From contig CAVSQY010000006.1 in assembly GCA_963730285.1 (NCBI GenBank), positions 124,001 through 188,000 on the forward strand: a stretch of 64,000 bases of DNA, given 5' to 3'. The notes beneath the pieces are model-generated. The model saw nothing but the letters and a program-made list of their open reading frames with translations. It was not told the origin of the DNA and did no database searches. The position numbers and the translations under genes are program-made. This DNA is from JARDZU01 sp963730285 (GTDB taxonomy: Bacteria > Actinomycetota > Acidimicrobiia > Spongiisociales > ZC4RG35). This document shows, piece after piece, positions 51,126-60,068 of this stretch (positions within the stretch are counted from its first letter, which is position 1; each line of letters starts with the position of its first letter).

Positions 51126-51835
51126 AGGAGGACAAGCCTCTCTCCATCCTGTCGCATCTGGAGGAGCTCCGATGGCGTCTGGTGAAGATGGCGATCGCGG
51201 TGGCGATCGGCGGCATCATCGCCTTCGTCTTCTCGGACCAGCTGCGCAGTCTTCTGGAGACCCCATTCCACCAGGCCGCACCCAACGCGCAGCTTCAGAC
51301 CTTGGCCGCCACCGAGAAGTGGGGCGTTCTGATGCGCATCGGATTGTTCGGCGGCGTCGTGTTGGCAAGCCCGGTGATCCTCTATCAACTTTGGGCGTTC
51401 ATCAATCCCGCCCTCACAACGAAGGAGAAGAATTGGGCGTTTCCGATAGTGGGATCGCTGGTTGTCCTCTTCGTTGGTGGTGTCTTCTTCGGCTATTGGA
51501 GCCTTCCTCGCGGTCTGGCCTTTCTCTTTGGGGTCTTCCAGGACGTCGACAACAACCTTCGTCTGGGTGACTACTACTCGTTTGCCCTCAGGTACCTTGC
51601 GGCCTTCGGTGTCGCATTCCTTTTCCCGGTGTTCCTATTTGCCGCTGCTGCTGCCGGTCTCATCTCTTCCGGTGCCTTGGCGCGAGGGCGGCGATGGGCG
51701 GTCCTGATCATCGTCACCGGTGCGGCCATCATCACCCCATCCGGTGATGCATTCACCCTCATGGTTCTGTCGATTCCCCTCTATCTGATGTATGAGGCCA
51801 CCTATTGGCTGGTGCGTCTCCTTCTCAAAAAGTGA
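51122..51835 (+). CDS. tatC: Twin-arginine translocase subunit TatC
   Basis: A 237-residue polytopic receptor for twin-arginine signal peptides. The conserved cytoplasmic start is LSILSHLEELRWRLVK, followed by six membrane segments, with the conserved loop ALTTKEKNWAFPIV and FALRYLAAFGVAFLFPV. The TTG at 51122 overlaps the tatA TGA (TTGA). The end overlaps the helicase start (GTGA). It exports folded, cofactor-containing proteins together with TatA/B. Confidence 0.95.
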   Translation: MKEDKPLSILSHLEELRWRLVKMAIAVAIGGIIAFVFSDQLRSLLETPFHQAAPNAQLQTLAATEKWGVLMRIGLFGGVVLASPVILYQLWAFINPALTTKEKNWAFPIVGSLVVLFVGGVFFGYWSLPRGLAFLFGVFQDVDNNLRLGDYYSFALRYLAAFGVAFLFPVFLFAAAAAGLISSGALARGRRWAVLIIVTGAAIITPSGDAFTLMVLSIPLYLMYEATYWLVRLLLKK

Positions 51836-54378
51836 GGGAGGCACTGGAGGCCTTCTGGTCAAACCTTCCGTTCAAGCCTGACGAGTTCCAGGTCGACGCG
51901 TCGGAGGCCATCGACGACGGTCAGTCGGTTGTGGTCACCGCACCGACCGGCGCAGGCAAGACTCTCATCGCCGAGGCGGCGATCCACCTCGCCCTGACTC
52001 GTGGGGAGCGCGCCTTCTACACGGCCCCCATAAAGGCGCTGTCCAACCAGAAGTACTCGGATCTGGCTCAGGCCTATGGGGCGAGCCGTGTGGGGCTGCT
52101 CACGGGTGACAACGTCATAAATGGAGACGCCGAGATCGTGGTCATGACCACGGAGGTACTGCGCAACATGATCTATGCCGACAGCAGCCGCCTCGCCAAG
52201 GTCGGCATTGTTGTCCTCGACGAAGTTCACTACCTCCAGGATCGGACGAGGGGCGCCGTGTGGGAAGAAGTGATAATCCACTGCCCTCAGAGCGTGCAGC
52301 TGGTCTGTCTGTCGGCCACGGTGTCCAACAATGAGGAATTCGCCGCATGGGTTCGCGAGCGACGCGGGTCGACCCAATTGATAGCGACCGACCACCGACC
52401 TGTCCCACTCGAGTCGATGTACATGATTCGCGACCGCATGGGCGCGCAGACCCTGCACCTATTGCCGACGTTCGTCGAGCGCGAGGGCCGAAGACGTCCC
52501 AATCCCAGGATCGAGCACATGCTTGGACTGGAGAGGGGCCGACGACGGAGGTTCAAGAACCCGAACCGGCTCGAAACGGTGGAGAGGTTGGGCGAGGAGG
52601 GGATGCTTCCCGCCATCTTCTTCATCTTCAGCCGGGCCGGATGCGAGGCGGCGGCCAATCGACTAGTGGAGGCGGGTGTTCGTCTCACCGGTGCACCCGA
52701 GCGAGCCTCGATAAGGGCAATCGCCGAGAGTCGCACCGACCACCTGGGTGATGACGATCTCGAGGTTCTCGGATACGACCGCTGGATCGCCGGGTTGGAA
52801 GTTGGGGTGGCCGCTCACCACGCCGGGATGGTCCCGGCCTTCAAGGAGGCGGTAGAGGAACTGTTCGCCAGGGGGCTGCTGAGGGTCGTCTTCGCCACCG
52901 AGACACTTGCGTTGGGCATCAACATGCCGGCGCGCACCGTCGTACTCGAGAGTCTCTCGAAGTTCAACGGCGAGACTCATGAGTTGCTGCGGCCCGGCGA
53001 CTACACGCAGCTGACCGGGCGAGCGGGGCGCCGAGGGATCGATGTGAAGGGCTATGGGGTCGTGCTCCACTCGCCATTTGTCCGGTTCCAGAACGTGACA
53101 GAGATTGCATCGGTTGGCTCACATCCCCTGCGCTCCAGCTTCAGGCCCACCTACAACATGACTGCCAACCTCGTGGCCAACTACCGGCGAGACGAGGCGG
53201 AGTCACTGCTGGAGGCCTCTCTCGCCGCTTTCCAACGGGAGGGAGATCGGCATGCCGCCGAGTCGACCATCGAAGCTCTCGAGCAGACGCTGGAAAGAGA
53301 GGAGGCCAGGGCGAAGTGTGAGCACGGCAGCGTCGAGGAGTATCTCGCCCTGATCGAGTCGTCCTATCCCTCCCGCCGTGACGATCGAATCGCCTCCACC
53401 CTGGGGGTCGGCCAGGTCGTGGACATCAAGGGCGGTGCCAAGGACGGGCGATACCTCATCTTGAAACGGGTCGCCCGAAAGTCGTCGGGAACCGCCTATC
53501 TCGCTCTGGCAACGTCGGGAAGAGTCTCGACCATCGGTCATCGCGACGTTGTGTCCGGATCGACAATTGGCGGCGAGGTCGATGTGCCCATGCCGGTGCG
53601 CTCTCGTGATCGGCGCTACATACAGGACCTCGTCCGTTCCCTAAGGAAAGTGCCACCACGAGATTCGTCGAAGGAGAAGAGGCCCCACCCGGTTATCGAT
53701 CACCCAGTGGCACAGTGCCCGGACGCCGCCCAGCACCTGGCTGCCCTTCGGCATGCCATCAAACTGAGACGCAAGCTGGAGCAGCACCGCTCGGCGAGGA
53801 GGAGCTCCGGGCACGGACTCGTGGAGGAGTTCGAAGCAATAGGTGAATTACTCCAAGAGCTCGAATATATGGACGGATGGGACCTCACACCGCGGGGCGA
53901 GAGGCTTCGGGCCATCTATAACGAGTCCGATTTGCTTGTTTGCGAGAGCGTCGAACAGGGATGCTTCTACGGGCTTGATCCAGCCGAGATCGCATCCTTG
54001 GCCTCGGTATTCGTATATGAGCCGAGGAGCGACGTGTCATCTGTCGCGGAATGGCCGACGGCGAGGCTGGAGAAGCGATGGTCCGATATCGAAGCTTTGT
54101 GGGTTGATCTGGTCGGTAGGGAGCGATCCCACAGGCTGAGCCCGACGCGAAGGCCCGATCCCGGCTTCGCTGTGCTTGCGCACCTATGGGCGTCCGGGAT
54201 GGAGTTCGACGACCTGCCAACACGAGGCATGGCACCAGGTGATTTCGTGCGAGTGTCGAGACAACTCGTCGACCTGTTGCGGCAGCTGCGTGAGGCCGCA
54301 CCGGGTATCGGGTCGGACGCCTCCGCGGCACTGCGGGCCGTTGATCGCGGAGTCGTTGCCGCCCAGGGCGTCGGCTGA
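51832..54378 (+). CDS. helY: Ski2/Mtr4-like DEVH-box RNA helicase (HelY)
   Basis: An 848-residue superfamily 2 helicase. Walker A is VVVTAPTGAGKT, the DEVH box is VVLDEVHYLQD, motif III LSATVSN and motif VI QLTGRAGRRGIDVKG, and a DSHCT-like C-terminal domain follows (YMDGWDLTPRGERLR). Actinobacterial HelY homologues lie next to tatAC as here and are thought to act in RNA turnover. The GTG at 51832 overlaps the tatC stop. The TGA overlaps the ATG of the lipid kinase gene. Confidence 0.93.
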   Translation: MREALEAFWSNLPFKPDEFQVDASEAIDDGQSVVVTAPTGAGKTLIAEAAIHLALTRGERAFYTAPIKALSNQKYSDLAQAYGASRVGLLTGDNVINGDAEIVVMTTEVLRNMIYADSSRLAKVGIVVLDEVHYLQDRTRGAVWEEVIIHCPQSVQLVCLSATVSNNEEFAAWVRERRGSTQLIATDHRPVPLESMYMIRDRMGAQTLHLLPTFVEREGRRRPNPRIEHMLGLERGRRRRFKNPNRLETVERLGEEGMLPAIFFIFSRAGCEAAANRLVEAGVRLTGAPERASIRAIAESRTDHLGDDDLEVLGYDRWIAGLEVGVAAHHAGMVPAFKEAVEELFARGLLRVVFATETLALGINMPARTVVLESLSKFNGETHELLRPGDYTQLTGRAGRRGIDVKGYGVVLHSPFVRFQNVTEIASVGSHPLRSSFRPTYNMTANLVANYRRDEAESLLEASLAAFQREGDRHAAESTIEALEQTLEREEARAKCEHGSVEEYLALIESSYPSRRDDRIASTLGVGQVVDIKGGAKDGRYLILKRVARKSSGTAYLALATSGRVSTIGHRDVVSGSTIGGEVDVPMPVRSRDRRYIQDLVRSLRKVPPRDSSKEKRPHPVIDHPVAQCPDAAQHLAALRHAIKLRRKLEQHRSARRSSGHGLVEEFEAIGELLQELEYMDGWDLTPRGERLRAIYNESDLLVCESVEQGCFYGLDPAEIASLASVFVYEPRSDVSSVAEWPTARLEKRWSDIEALWVDLVGRERSHRLSPTRRPDPGFAVLAHLWASGMEFDDLPTRGMAPGDFVRVSRQLVDLLRQLREAAPGIGSDASAALRAVDRGVVAAQGVG

Positions 54379-55263
54379 TGCCGAAGTGGTTGGTGGCGGT
54401 GAACCGCGCGGCCGGAGCCCGATCGGTGGAACCCTCCAGGGTGGCATCCCTACTCGCGCGACCGCGGGGTCGACGCATCGTTGAAGGTTCCGACGTCGAT
54501 CGAGGAGATGAAGTCGGTTCTCATCCGAGCCGCGAAGGATGGTTTCACCCACTTCGCCGTGGCCGGTGGAGATGGCACCATGAACCTCCTTGCCAATGTC
54601 CTGATGCCGCTGAAGATGGGTCTCAGGCCAGTTGTATCTGTCCTCCCGGTGGGGACCGGGTGTGATCTGCTCCGGACCTTTGGGCTGCCCCAGGATCTGG
54701 AGGGAGCGGTGGGCCACCTCGGAGGCTCAGACACCTACACCATTGACGTTGCCACGCTGGAGGGAGCCTGGGGTCTTCGGTACTTTGTCAACGTGGCGCA
54801 GGCAGGCGTCGGCGCAGCGGCCGCGGAGACGGCTGCTCATCTGTCGCGTCGGCTCGGTGCTGCCAGGTATCCAATCGCATTCGGCGTGAGACTGCCGCGA
54901 TTCCCTCGGGCAAATGTCAGGCTCACAACCGAAAAGCGCGTGGTCGAGTCGCAGGCGCTTGCGGTGATAATGGCCAACGCCCAATTCTTCGCCGGTGGCT
55001 GGAACGTAGCACCGAAGGCCACGTTGGTGGACGGCGTGTTGGACATTCAGATCATCGACGCCCGAAAGTCCCAGGCGCCCGGCCTGGTTCCCAAAGTGAT
55101 CAAAGGGACGCATCTGCGCGATCCTTCGGTGAGGCGCCTGGTGGCTGCGGAGTTTCACCTCGTCACAGAGCCAGAGTGGCCAGTCGAGTGTGATGGGGAC
55201 CTGATAGGGAATACGTCAGTGAGCGGTCGGGTTGTGCCGGCCGCGCTCATGCTGAAGATCTGA
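54378..55263 (+). pseudogene. Diacylglycerol kinase-family protein, interrupted by one extra base
   Basis: A lipid kinase of the DagK/YegS family. From ATG 54378 the frame begins PKWLVAVNRAAGARSV, then goes astray near 54456. One base off, the frame gives RDRGVDASLKVPTSIEEM and the catalytic core FAVAGGDGTMNLLANVL and SVLPVGTGCDLLRTFG, ending at 55263. Dropping one base within CGCGCG (54455-54460) rejoins the two parts into a protein of about 294 residues. The downstream part alone could start at TTG 54481, but would lack the first strand of the nucleotide fold. It may be a sequence error, as nothing else is damaged. Confidence 0.75.
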
Positions 55264-55275
55264 GCGCATAGGACT

Positions 55276-55281
55276 TATACT
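55276..55281 (+). promoter_or_regulatory. Putative -10 of the DUF4193 gene
   Basis: TATACT lies 33 bases before the ATG at 55315. No -35 is recognised. Confidence 0.45.
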
Positions 55282-55314
55282 CCCGCGCCCTCAGCGCCAT
55301 ACAACGAGTGGAAA

Positions 55315-55785
55315 ATGGTAAAGCAAAAATCTGAAGAGTTGATAGAGGACAAGGATGTCGAAGTCGTCGAAGATGACGACGAGGCCGACGTCAACCTCGA
55401 AGAAATGGATATCGAAGAGGAAATCGACGACCCCGCTCTGATCGATGAGGACTTCGATGACGAGGGCGGCGATGAGGAGGAAGACGTCGTCGAAGAGGGT
55501 TTTGAGGACGACGACGACGACGGGGAGCAGGACGAGGAGACGACCGAAGCCCTGGAAGAGCTCGAGACCGAAGAGCTCCAACTCCTCGACGAGGAAGCAA
55601 GCGATGCCCTCTTGGTGGACGAAGTGGAGGAATTGCGCGCCATCCGCCGCGAGGAACTCACCATGAATGTGGAAGCACAACTGCCGAGGTCGGACGAGTT
55701 CGTGTGCCAATCATGTTTCATGGTCAAGCGGACCAGTCAGTTGGCAAATCGCAAGAAGATGCTGTGCGCAGACTGTGCCTACTGA
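55315..55785 (+). CDS. DUF4193 acidic zinc-finger protein
   Basis: A 156-residue actinobacterial protein. The first 100 residues are extremely acidic (runs of Asp/Glu such as DEEEDVVEEGFEDDDDDG). The C-terminus is the family zinc knuckle, CQSCFMVKRTSQL with CADCAY. DUF4193 proteins are near-universal in Actinobacteria and often sit near transcription or cell-division genes; the function is not established. Its stop falls inside the start of the next gene (11-base overlap). Confidence 0.88.
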   Translation: MVKQKSEELIEDKDVEVVEDDDEADVNLEEMDIEEEIDDPALIDEDFDDEGGDEEEDVVEEGFEDDDDDGEQDEETTEALEELETEELQLLDEEASDALLVDEVEELRAIRREELTMNVEAQLPRSDEFVCQSCFMVKRTSQLANRKKMLCADCAY

Positions 55786-56509
55786 TCGGGTAATCGTTGT
55801 TGTACCCACCTACAACGAGAGGGAGAACCTCTCGCACATGGCAGCCGCGGTCACTCATCAGGGATATCGCCTCCTTGTCGTAGATGACTCGTCGCCGGAC
55901 GGCACGGGCGAGCTTGCTGCGAGGTTGGCTGCCACGGATCCAAGAGTGTCGGTCCTGGTGAGACCAAAGAAGGAAGGTCTCGGGCCGGCATATGTGGCTG
56001 GCTTCGACCGCGCCCTCGCCGACGGCGGGGACGTGATAGTGGAGATGGATGCAGACTTCTCCCACGATCCCAAAGACCTTCCGAGGCTGGTGCGCGCGGT
56101 CGAAGCGGGAGCCGACCTTGCCATTGGATCCCGCTACGTGCCTGGCGGCGAAACACCGGATTGGCCCCTCTCGAGGCGTCTCATCTCCAGGGGCGGAAAC
56201 CTCTATGCCCGGCTGATGTTGGGGATTCCGATCCACGACGCCACGGCGGGATTCAGGGCGTTTCGCAGCGAGTCTCTGAGCCGCCTTCCCTACGGCCAGG
56301 CACAAGCGTCCGGATATGCATTCCAGGTCGAGATGGCGTGGAGGGCCCATCAACTGGGGCTCGACGTCGTCGAGGTGCCGATCAGCTTTCGCGATCGGAC
56401 GCGGGGGACTTCCAAGATGGGGACCGGAATCGTGCTCGAAGCGATGAAGCTGGTCACCATCTGGGGGCTCACACGGCTGGGACAGGCGGTCATGTTTTGG
56501 AAGCGATGA
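55775..56509 (+). CDS. Polyprenol-phosphate mannosyltransferase-like GT2 (Ppm1/DPM1 type)
   Basis: A 244-residue GT-A transferase: VVVPTYNERENLSHMA, VVDDSSPDGTGELAAR, VEMDADFSHDPKDLP (DXD) and GSRYVPGGETPDWPLSRR. These are the motifs of polyprenol monophosphomannose synthases, which make the lipid-linked mannose donor used by GT-C/GT87 enzymes. No membrane domain is attached. The GTG at 55775 overlaps the DUF4193 stop; it overlaps the GNAT start by 4 bases. It could supply the donor for the GT-C enzymes near 5-13 kb. Confidence 0.9.
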   Translation: MPTDRVIVVVPTYNERENLSHMAAAVTHQGYRLLVVDDSSPDGTGELAARLAATDPRVSVLVRPKKEGLGPAYVAGFDRALADGGDVIVEMDADFSHDPKDLPRLVRAVEAGADLAIGSRYVPGGETPDWPLSRRLISRGGNLYARLMLGIPIHDATAGFRAFRSESLSRLPYGQAQASGYAFQVEMAWRAHQLGLDVVEVPISFRDRTRGTSKMGTGIVLEAMKLVTIWGLTRLGQAVMFWKR

Positions 56510-56982
56510 CGGTGACAGCTCGGCCGGCCGGGCCGGGCGATGTCGACTCGCTCGTGAGGTTGTATCGCTTGTTGGAGCTGGAGATGACCGATCTCCATCC
56601 CATGTGGCCGTTGGCCGACGGCCTCGCCGAGCCGGTCGTGTCCTCCTTCACGGCGATCTTGGAGAACCCGAGCGCCCTCCTGGTGATCGGCGAGATCGAT
56701 GGTTATCCGCTCGGGCTTCTATTGGCCGTGATCGAAGGGATCCTTCCACAGGCAGCCGGTGAGAGGGTGGGGTCGATTCGTCTCGTGTTCGTGGAGAAGG
56801 AAGCGAGGGAGGTCGCCCTCGGAGAGACGATGCGTGACCTGGCGATGGATTGGTTGCGACAAAAGGGGATCCGGAAATTCGACGCGCATGTCCTCCCCGG
56901 TCATCGGCTGGCCAAGAATTTCTTCGAGGCAGGTGGCTTTTCTGCTCGTTCGATAGTCATGTTTCACGACGATGAGCGTTGA
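56506..56982 (+). CDS. GNAT-family acetyltransferase
   Basis: A 158-residue acyl-CoA-dependent acetyltransferase fold: VTARPAGPGDVDSLVRLYRL at the start, a central strand region (VGSIRLVFVEKEAREVALGE) corresponding to the acetyl-CoA loop, and HRLAKNFFEAGGFSARS near the end. The pyrophosphate loop is not the canonical Q/R-x2-G-x-G/A, so activity is less certain. The ATG at 56506 overlaps the upstream TGA. Substrate unknown. Confidence 0.78.
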   Translation: MTVTARPAGPGDVDSLVRLYRLLELEMTDLHPMWPLADGLAEPVVSSFTAILENPSALLVIGEIDGYPLGLLLAVIEGILPQAAGERVGSIRLVFVEKEAREVALGETMRDLAMDWLRQKGIRKFDAHVLPGHRLAKNFFEAGGFSARSIVMFHDDER

Positions 56983-57379
56983 CGCTCCGATGCTGGTTGG
57001 TGTCGGTGCCGTCCTCGTGGAAGATGGCGGTCTTCTCCTCGTCCGCAGGCGGAACGAGCCGGGCAAGGGGCTCTGGGCGGTTCCGGGCGGCAAGGTTCGG
57101 GTCGGGGAGACGTTGGTTGCTGCTGCAGAACGCGAAGTCATGGAGGAGACCGGTCTCCAGGTGGCGATTGGAGACGTGATCTGGGTTGGCCAGCACATAT
57201 CAGAGCACGGCCACATCGTGCTCATCGACTTCGCCGCCTCGGTCCAGAGTGGCACTCTCCTTGCTGGCGACGACGCAATGGAGGCCGAATGGGTGCCCCT
57301 TCAAGAGGCCAAGATGAGGCCGCTGACGTCGACCATGTACGAACTGGTCGATCTGCTTCTGAACGGATTCGCCCCGTAG
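56972..57379 (+). CDS. Nudix hydrolase
   Basis: A 135-residue hydrolase of nucleoside diphosphates linked to another moiety. The Nudix box GGKVRVGETLVAAAEREVME, continuing ETGL, is complete (G-x5-E-x7-REVxEE-x-G). GKGLWAVPGGKV precedes it, as in ADP-ribose pyrophosphatase and MutT relatives. The ATG at 56972 overlaps the GNAT gene by 11 bases. The specific substrate cannot be deduced. Confidence 0.88.
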   Translation: MSVDAPMLVGVGAVLVEDGGLLLVRRRNEPGKGLWAVPGGKVRVGETLVAAAEREVMEETGLQVAIGDVIWVGQHISEHGHIVLIDFAASVQSGTLLAGDDAMEAEWVPLQEAKMRPLTSTMYELVDLLLNGFAP

Positions 57380-57389
57380 AGTGAACGTA

Positions 57390-58718
57390 ATGAGTCAGGA
57401 AGTGGTGGAGCTCCTCCAGACGCTCATACGTAACGCGTGCGTCAACGATGGTACACCTGGGAGTGGGCAGGAATCGCGGTCGGTGGCCACGATCAGGGAG
57501 TATCTGGGGGTGGATGGGGAGATCTTCGAGCCTGTTGCCGGCAGACAGTCCGTGGTCTATCGGGTCGAGGGGACCGACCAGAGCGCGCCGTCGCTGGCCC
57601 TGGTACCCCATTTGGATGTGGTTCCGGTCGACCCGGCCGGCTGGTCGGTAGATCCATTTTCGGCCGAGGAGGTCGATGGGATGGTCTATGGGCGTGGTGC
57701 AGTCGACATGCTCAATGTGACTGCGGCCATGACGGTCGCTGCGGCGCCCTACATCAGAGGAGACCTCGCTCCGCGAGGAGATTTGGTGTTTTGCGCGGTG
57801 GCCGACGAGGAAGCGGGCGGGAGACTGGGGGCGATGCCCCTGGTGAGGGACAGATGGGACCTGGTTGGCTCGGACTATCTGCTGACCGAGGTGGCCTACC
57901 CGGCCTTTGACGCCAGGGATGGGCGCGCCGTTCCGGTCTCGGTGGGCGAGAAGGGTGCGTATTGGTCGATCCTGGAGACCCAGGGCTCGCCCTCACATGG
58001 TTCGGCTCCCTATGGCACGGACAATGCGCTGGAAAAACTGATCGCTGCGTTGGCAGGTGTCATCGAATCGCCCTCACCGGCGGCGATAACCGAGGACTGG
58101 GTTGCCTTTGTGGGGAATTTGAACCTCGACTCGGACACCGAGAAGGACCTCATCGACATTGATCAACTCGACGCCGCCATAGACCGACTCGCAGCCACCG
58201 ACCCCACCCTCGCCCGATACATCCATGCAGCCACCCACCTCACGATCGCGACCAATGTGCTCAGTGGGGGAACGAAGACGAATGTGGTAGCCGCCCGCGC
58301 CCGGGCGGAGTTGGACATTCGCGGCGTCCCGGGTATGGATCGGGAGTTTGTCGACTCACATCTGCGAAAGGCGATGGGGAGCGGATCCGACCAGGTTGAC
58401 ATCACACCGGTCATGGATGGCGAGTCCACCGTGTCCGAAGTGGGCAGTCTCCTCTGGAGGGTGATCGGAGATTCGATCGAGCGCCTCGAAGGTCATCGCA
58501 ATCTGGTTCCGACACTGATGACCGTGGCCACCGACGCGCGGTTCTGGAGGTCCAAGGGCACCGTGGCGTACGGCGTGGGCCTGTTCGACGACCGCATGTC
58601 GTTCGCCGAGATGCTGTCCCTCTTCCACGGGCACGACGAGCGGGTCTCGGTCGAATCTGTCCGTCGCACCACGGACCTCTACGTCGAGATCCTGGAGCGC
58701 TTTCTCCAGACCTCATGA
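57390..58718 (+). CDS. M20-family metallopeptidase
   Basis: A 442-residue zinc-dependent exopeptidase or deacylase. Metal ligands are visible in LVPHLDVVPVDPAGW (His), YGRGAVDMLN (Asp), AVADEEAGGRLG (Glu-Glu) and the later His in SLFHGHDER. The dimerisation domain (PSHGSAPYGTDNALEKLIAA) is inserted in the usual place. The ATG at 57390 (GTG 57381 also possible) is 10 bases after the Nudix stop. Its TGA overlaps the HAD ATG. The substrate is probably a peptide or N-acyl amino acid. Confidence 0.88.
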   Translation: MSQEVVELLQTLIRNACVNDGTPGSGQESRSVATIREYLGVDGEIFEPVAGRQSVVYRVEGTDQSAPSLALVPHLDVVPVDPAGWSVDPFSAEEVDGMVYGRGAVDMLNVTAAMTVAAAPYIRGDLAPRGDLVFCAVADEEAGGRLGAMPLVRDRWDLVGSDYLLTEVAYPAFDARDGRAVPVSVGEKGAYWSILETQGSPSHGSAPYGTDNALEKLIAALAGVIESPSPAAITEDWVAFVGNLNLDSDTEKDLIDIDQLDAAIDRLAATDPTLARYIHAATHLTIATNVLSGGTKTNVVAARARAELDIRGVPGMDREFVDSHLRKAMGSGSDQVDITPVMDGESTVSEVGSLLWRVIGDSIERLEGHRNLVPTLMTVATDARFWRSKGTVAYGVGLFDDRMSFAEMLSLFHGHDERVSVESVRRTTDLYVEILERFLQTS

Positions 58719-59464
58719 ACGTCATCTGCGACATCGATGGGGTCCTCTATCGGGGGGACCAGCTGATCGACGGCTCCGATTCTGCTCTGCGTCGCCTGAT
58801 CGACGAAGGGGTCAACGTGCTGTTCGCCACCAACAACAGCACGCGATCTCCATCGTCCATCAGTCACAAGATCGTCACGATCACCGGCGTTGAGATATCG
58901 CCGGAGCGAATTGTCACGTCGTCTCAGGCCGCCGTCCGGCTGTTGGGCGAGGACAAGGGACCGGTGATGGTCCTCGGATCCGAGGGCATCCATGCAGCTC
59001 TGAAGGAAGCGGGCATTGGTGTCACTGAAGAGCCTGGCGAGGCGACCGCGCTGTTGGTCGGCCTCGACTGGGATCTCAATTACGAGCGACTCGCCCGTGG
59101 AGCGGACGCGGTCAGGGCGGGGGCCCGGTTCATTGCCACCAACACCGATCCGACGTATCCGGTCGCCGCGGGCCTGCTCCCCGGGGGCGGGGCCGTAGTG
59201 GCAGCCGTGCAGGCAACCACCGGCGTGTCACCTGAAGTGGCAGGCAAGCCTCACTCGGCCATTAGAGGGCTTCTCAGGGAGAAGGGCGCGGGGAGTGCAT
59301 GGGTGATCGGGGACCGTCTCGACACCGACATAGCACTTGCCCATGCCGAGCCCGATTGGTCTTCCATCCTCGTCCTCACCGGTGTCACCGAGAGTGGGGA
59401 GGGGTCGGGCGCCGATCACGTCGTGGGCGACCTGGCAGAAGCGGTCGAGTTCATTCTCGGGTGA
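58715..59464 (+). CDS. HAD-superfamily IIA (NagD-like) phosphatase
   Basis: A 249-residue phosphatase. HAD motif I is ICDIDGVLYRG, motif II LFATNNSTRS, the Lys of motif III is in EVAGKPHSAI, and motif IV is VIGDRLDTDIALA. The C2 cap of IIA members lies between motifs II and III. Such enzymes dephosphorylate sugar phosphates or UMP. It overlaps the peptidase gene by 4 bases (ATGA). Confidence 0.9.
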   Translation: MNVICDIDGVLYRGDQLIDGSDSALRRLIDEGVNVLFATNNSTRSPSSISHKIVTITGVEISPERIVTSSQAAVRLLGEDKGPVMVLGSEGIHAALKEAGIGVTEEPGEATALLVGLDWDLNYERLARGADAVRAGARFIATNTDPTYPVAAGLLPGGGAVVAAVQATTGVSPEVAGKPHSAIRGLLREKGAGSAWVIGDRLDTDIALAHAEPDWSSILVLTGVTESGEGSGADHVVGDLAEAVEFILG

Positions 59465-59497
59465 GAGAGTCTACGGGCCATACTTGAGAGGGTGACC

Positions 59498-59893
59498 ATG
59501 CGAAATGTTCTCGGTGGTGAGCTCGAGCCCTGTGGGGTCGACCCCATGACCGGGTTCTTCCGTGATGGGAGCTGCAACACCGGAGACTCCGATATCGGCA
59601 GCCATACCATCTGCGCATTCATGACAGCCGAGTTCCTCGAGCACCAACGGAACATCGGGAACGATCTCATCGAGCCGATGCCAGAGTTCCGTTTCCCCGG
59701 CCTGGTTCCTGGCGATCGCTGGTGTGTGACGGCCGCAAACTGGCTCAGGGCCCACCTGGATGGCATGGCCGCTCCGGTCGTGCTCGCTTCGACGCACGAG
59801 CAGGTGATCGAATGGGTTCCCCTCGAGATCCTGAGCGAGTATGCAGTGGATGTGCCCCCGGATGCCGGGGGCCTCGACGGAGACATGGTCTGA
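59498..59893 (+). CDS. DUF2237 family protein
   Basis: A 131-residue protein that matches the DUF2237 pattern: NVLGGELEPCGVDPMTGFFR, DGSCNTGDSDIGSHTICA, EFRFPGLVPGDRWCVTA and EQVIEWVPLEILSEYAVD. It is widespread and of unknown function. The ATG at 59498 has GAGAGG at 6-base spacing; GTG 59492 is less well placed. The conserved Cys and Asp residues hint at a metal or redox site. Confidence 0.9.
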   Translation: MRNVLGGELEPCGVDPMTGFFRDGSCNTGDSDIGSHTICAFMTAEFLEHQRNIGNDLIEPMPEFRFPGLVPGDRWCVTAANWLRAHLDGMAAPVVLASTHEQVIEWVPLEILSEYAVDVPPDAGGLDGDMV

Positions 59894-59924
59894 TGGCGAC
59901 GACCCCAGGCGATAATCACACCTC

Positions 59925-60068
59925 ATGAATCTCACTCAGGATCAAATAGACCGGCTCGAGGCGGCCCTGGAGAAGCTGGAGGAGCTTGACCCGGCTCAAA
60001 TCCCCGAACCAGCGGCAGAGCTGGCGAATCTCCTCGCAATCATCCTCGAAGAGACGGAGTCGTCCTGA
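59925..60068 (+). CDS. 47-residue acidic helical protein upstream of tlyA
   Basis: The ATG at 59925 encodes NLTQDQIDRLEAALEKLEEL followed by PAQIPEPAAELANLLAIIL and an acidic end. It looks like two short amphipathic helices around a Pro-containing turn. Its TGA overlaps a possible CTG start of tlyA. Codon use matches its neighbours. Function unknown. Confidence 0.5.
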   Translation: MNLTQDQIDRLEAALEKLEELDPAQIPEPAAELANLLAIILEETESS

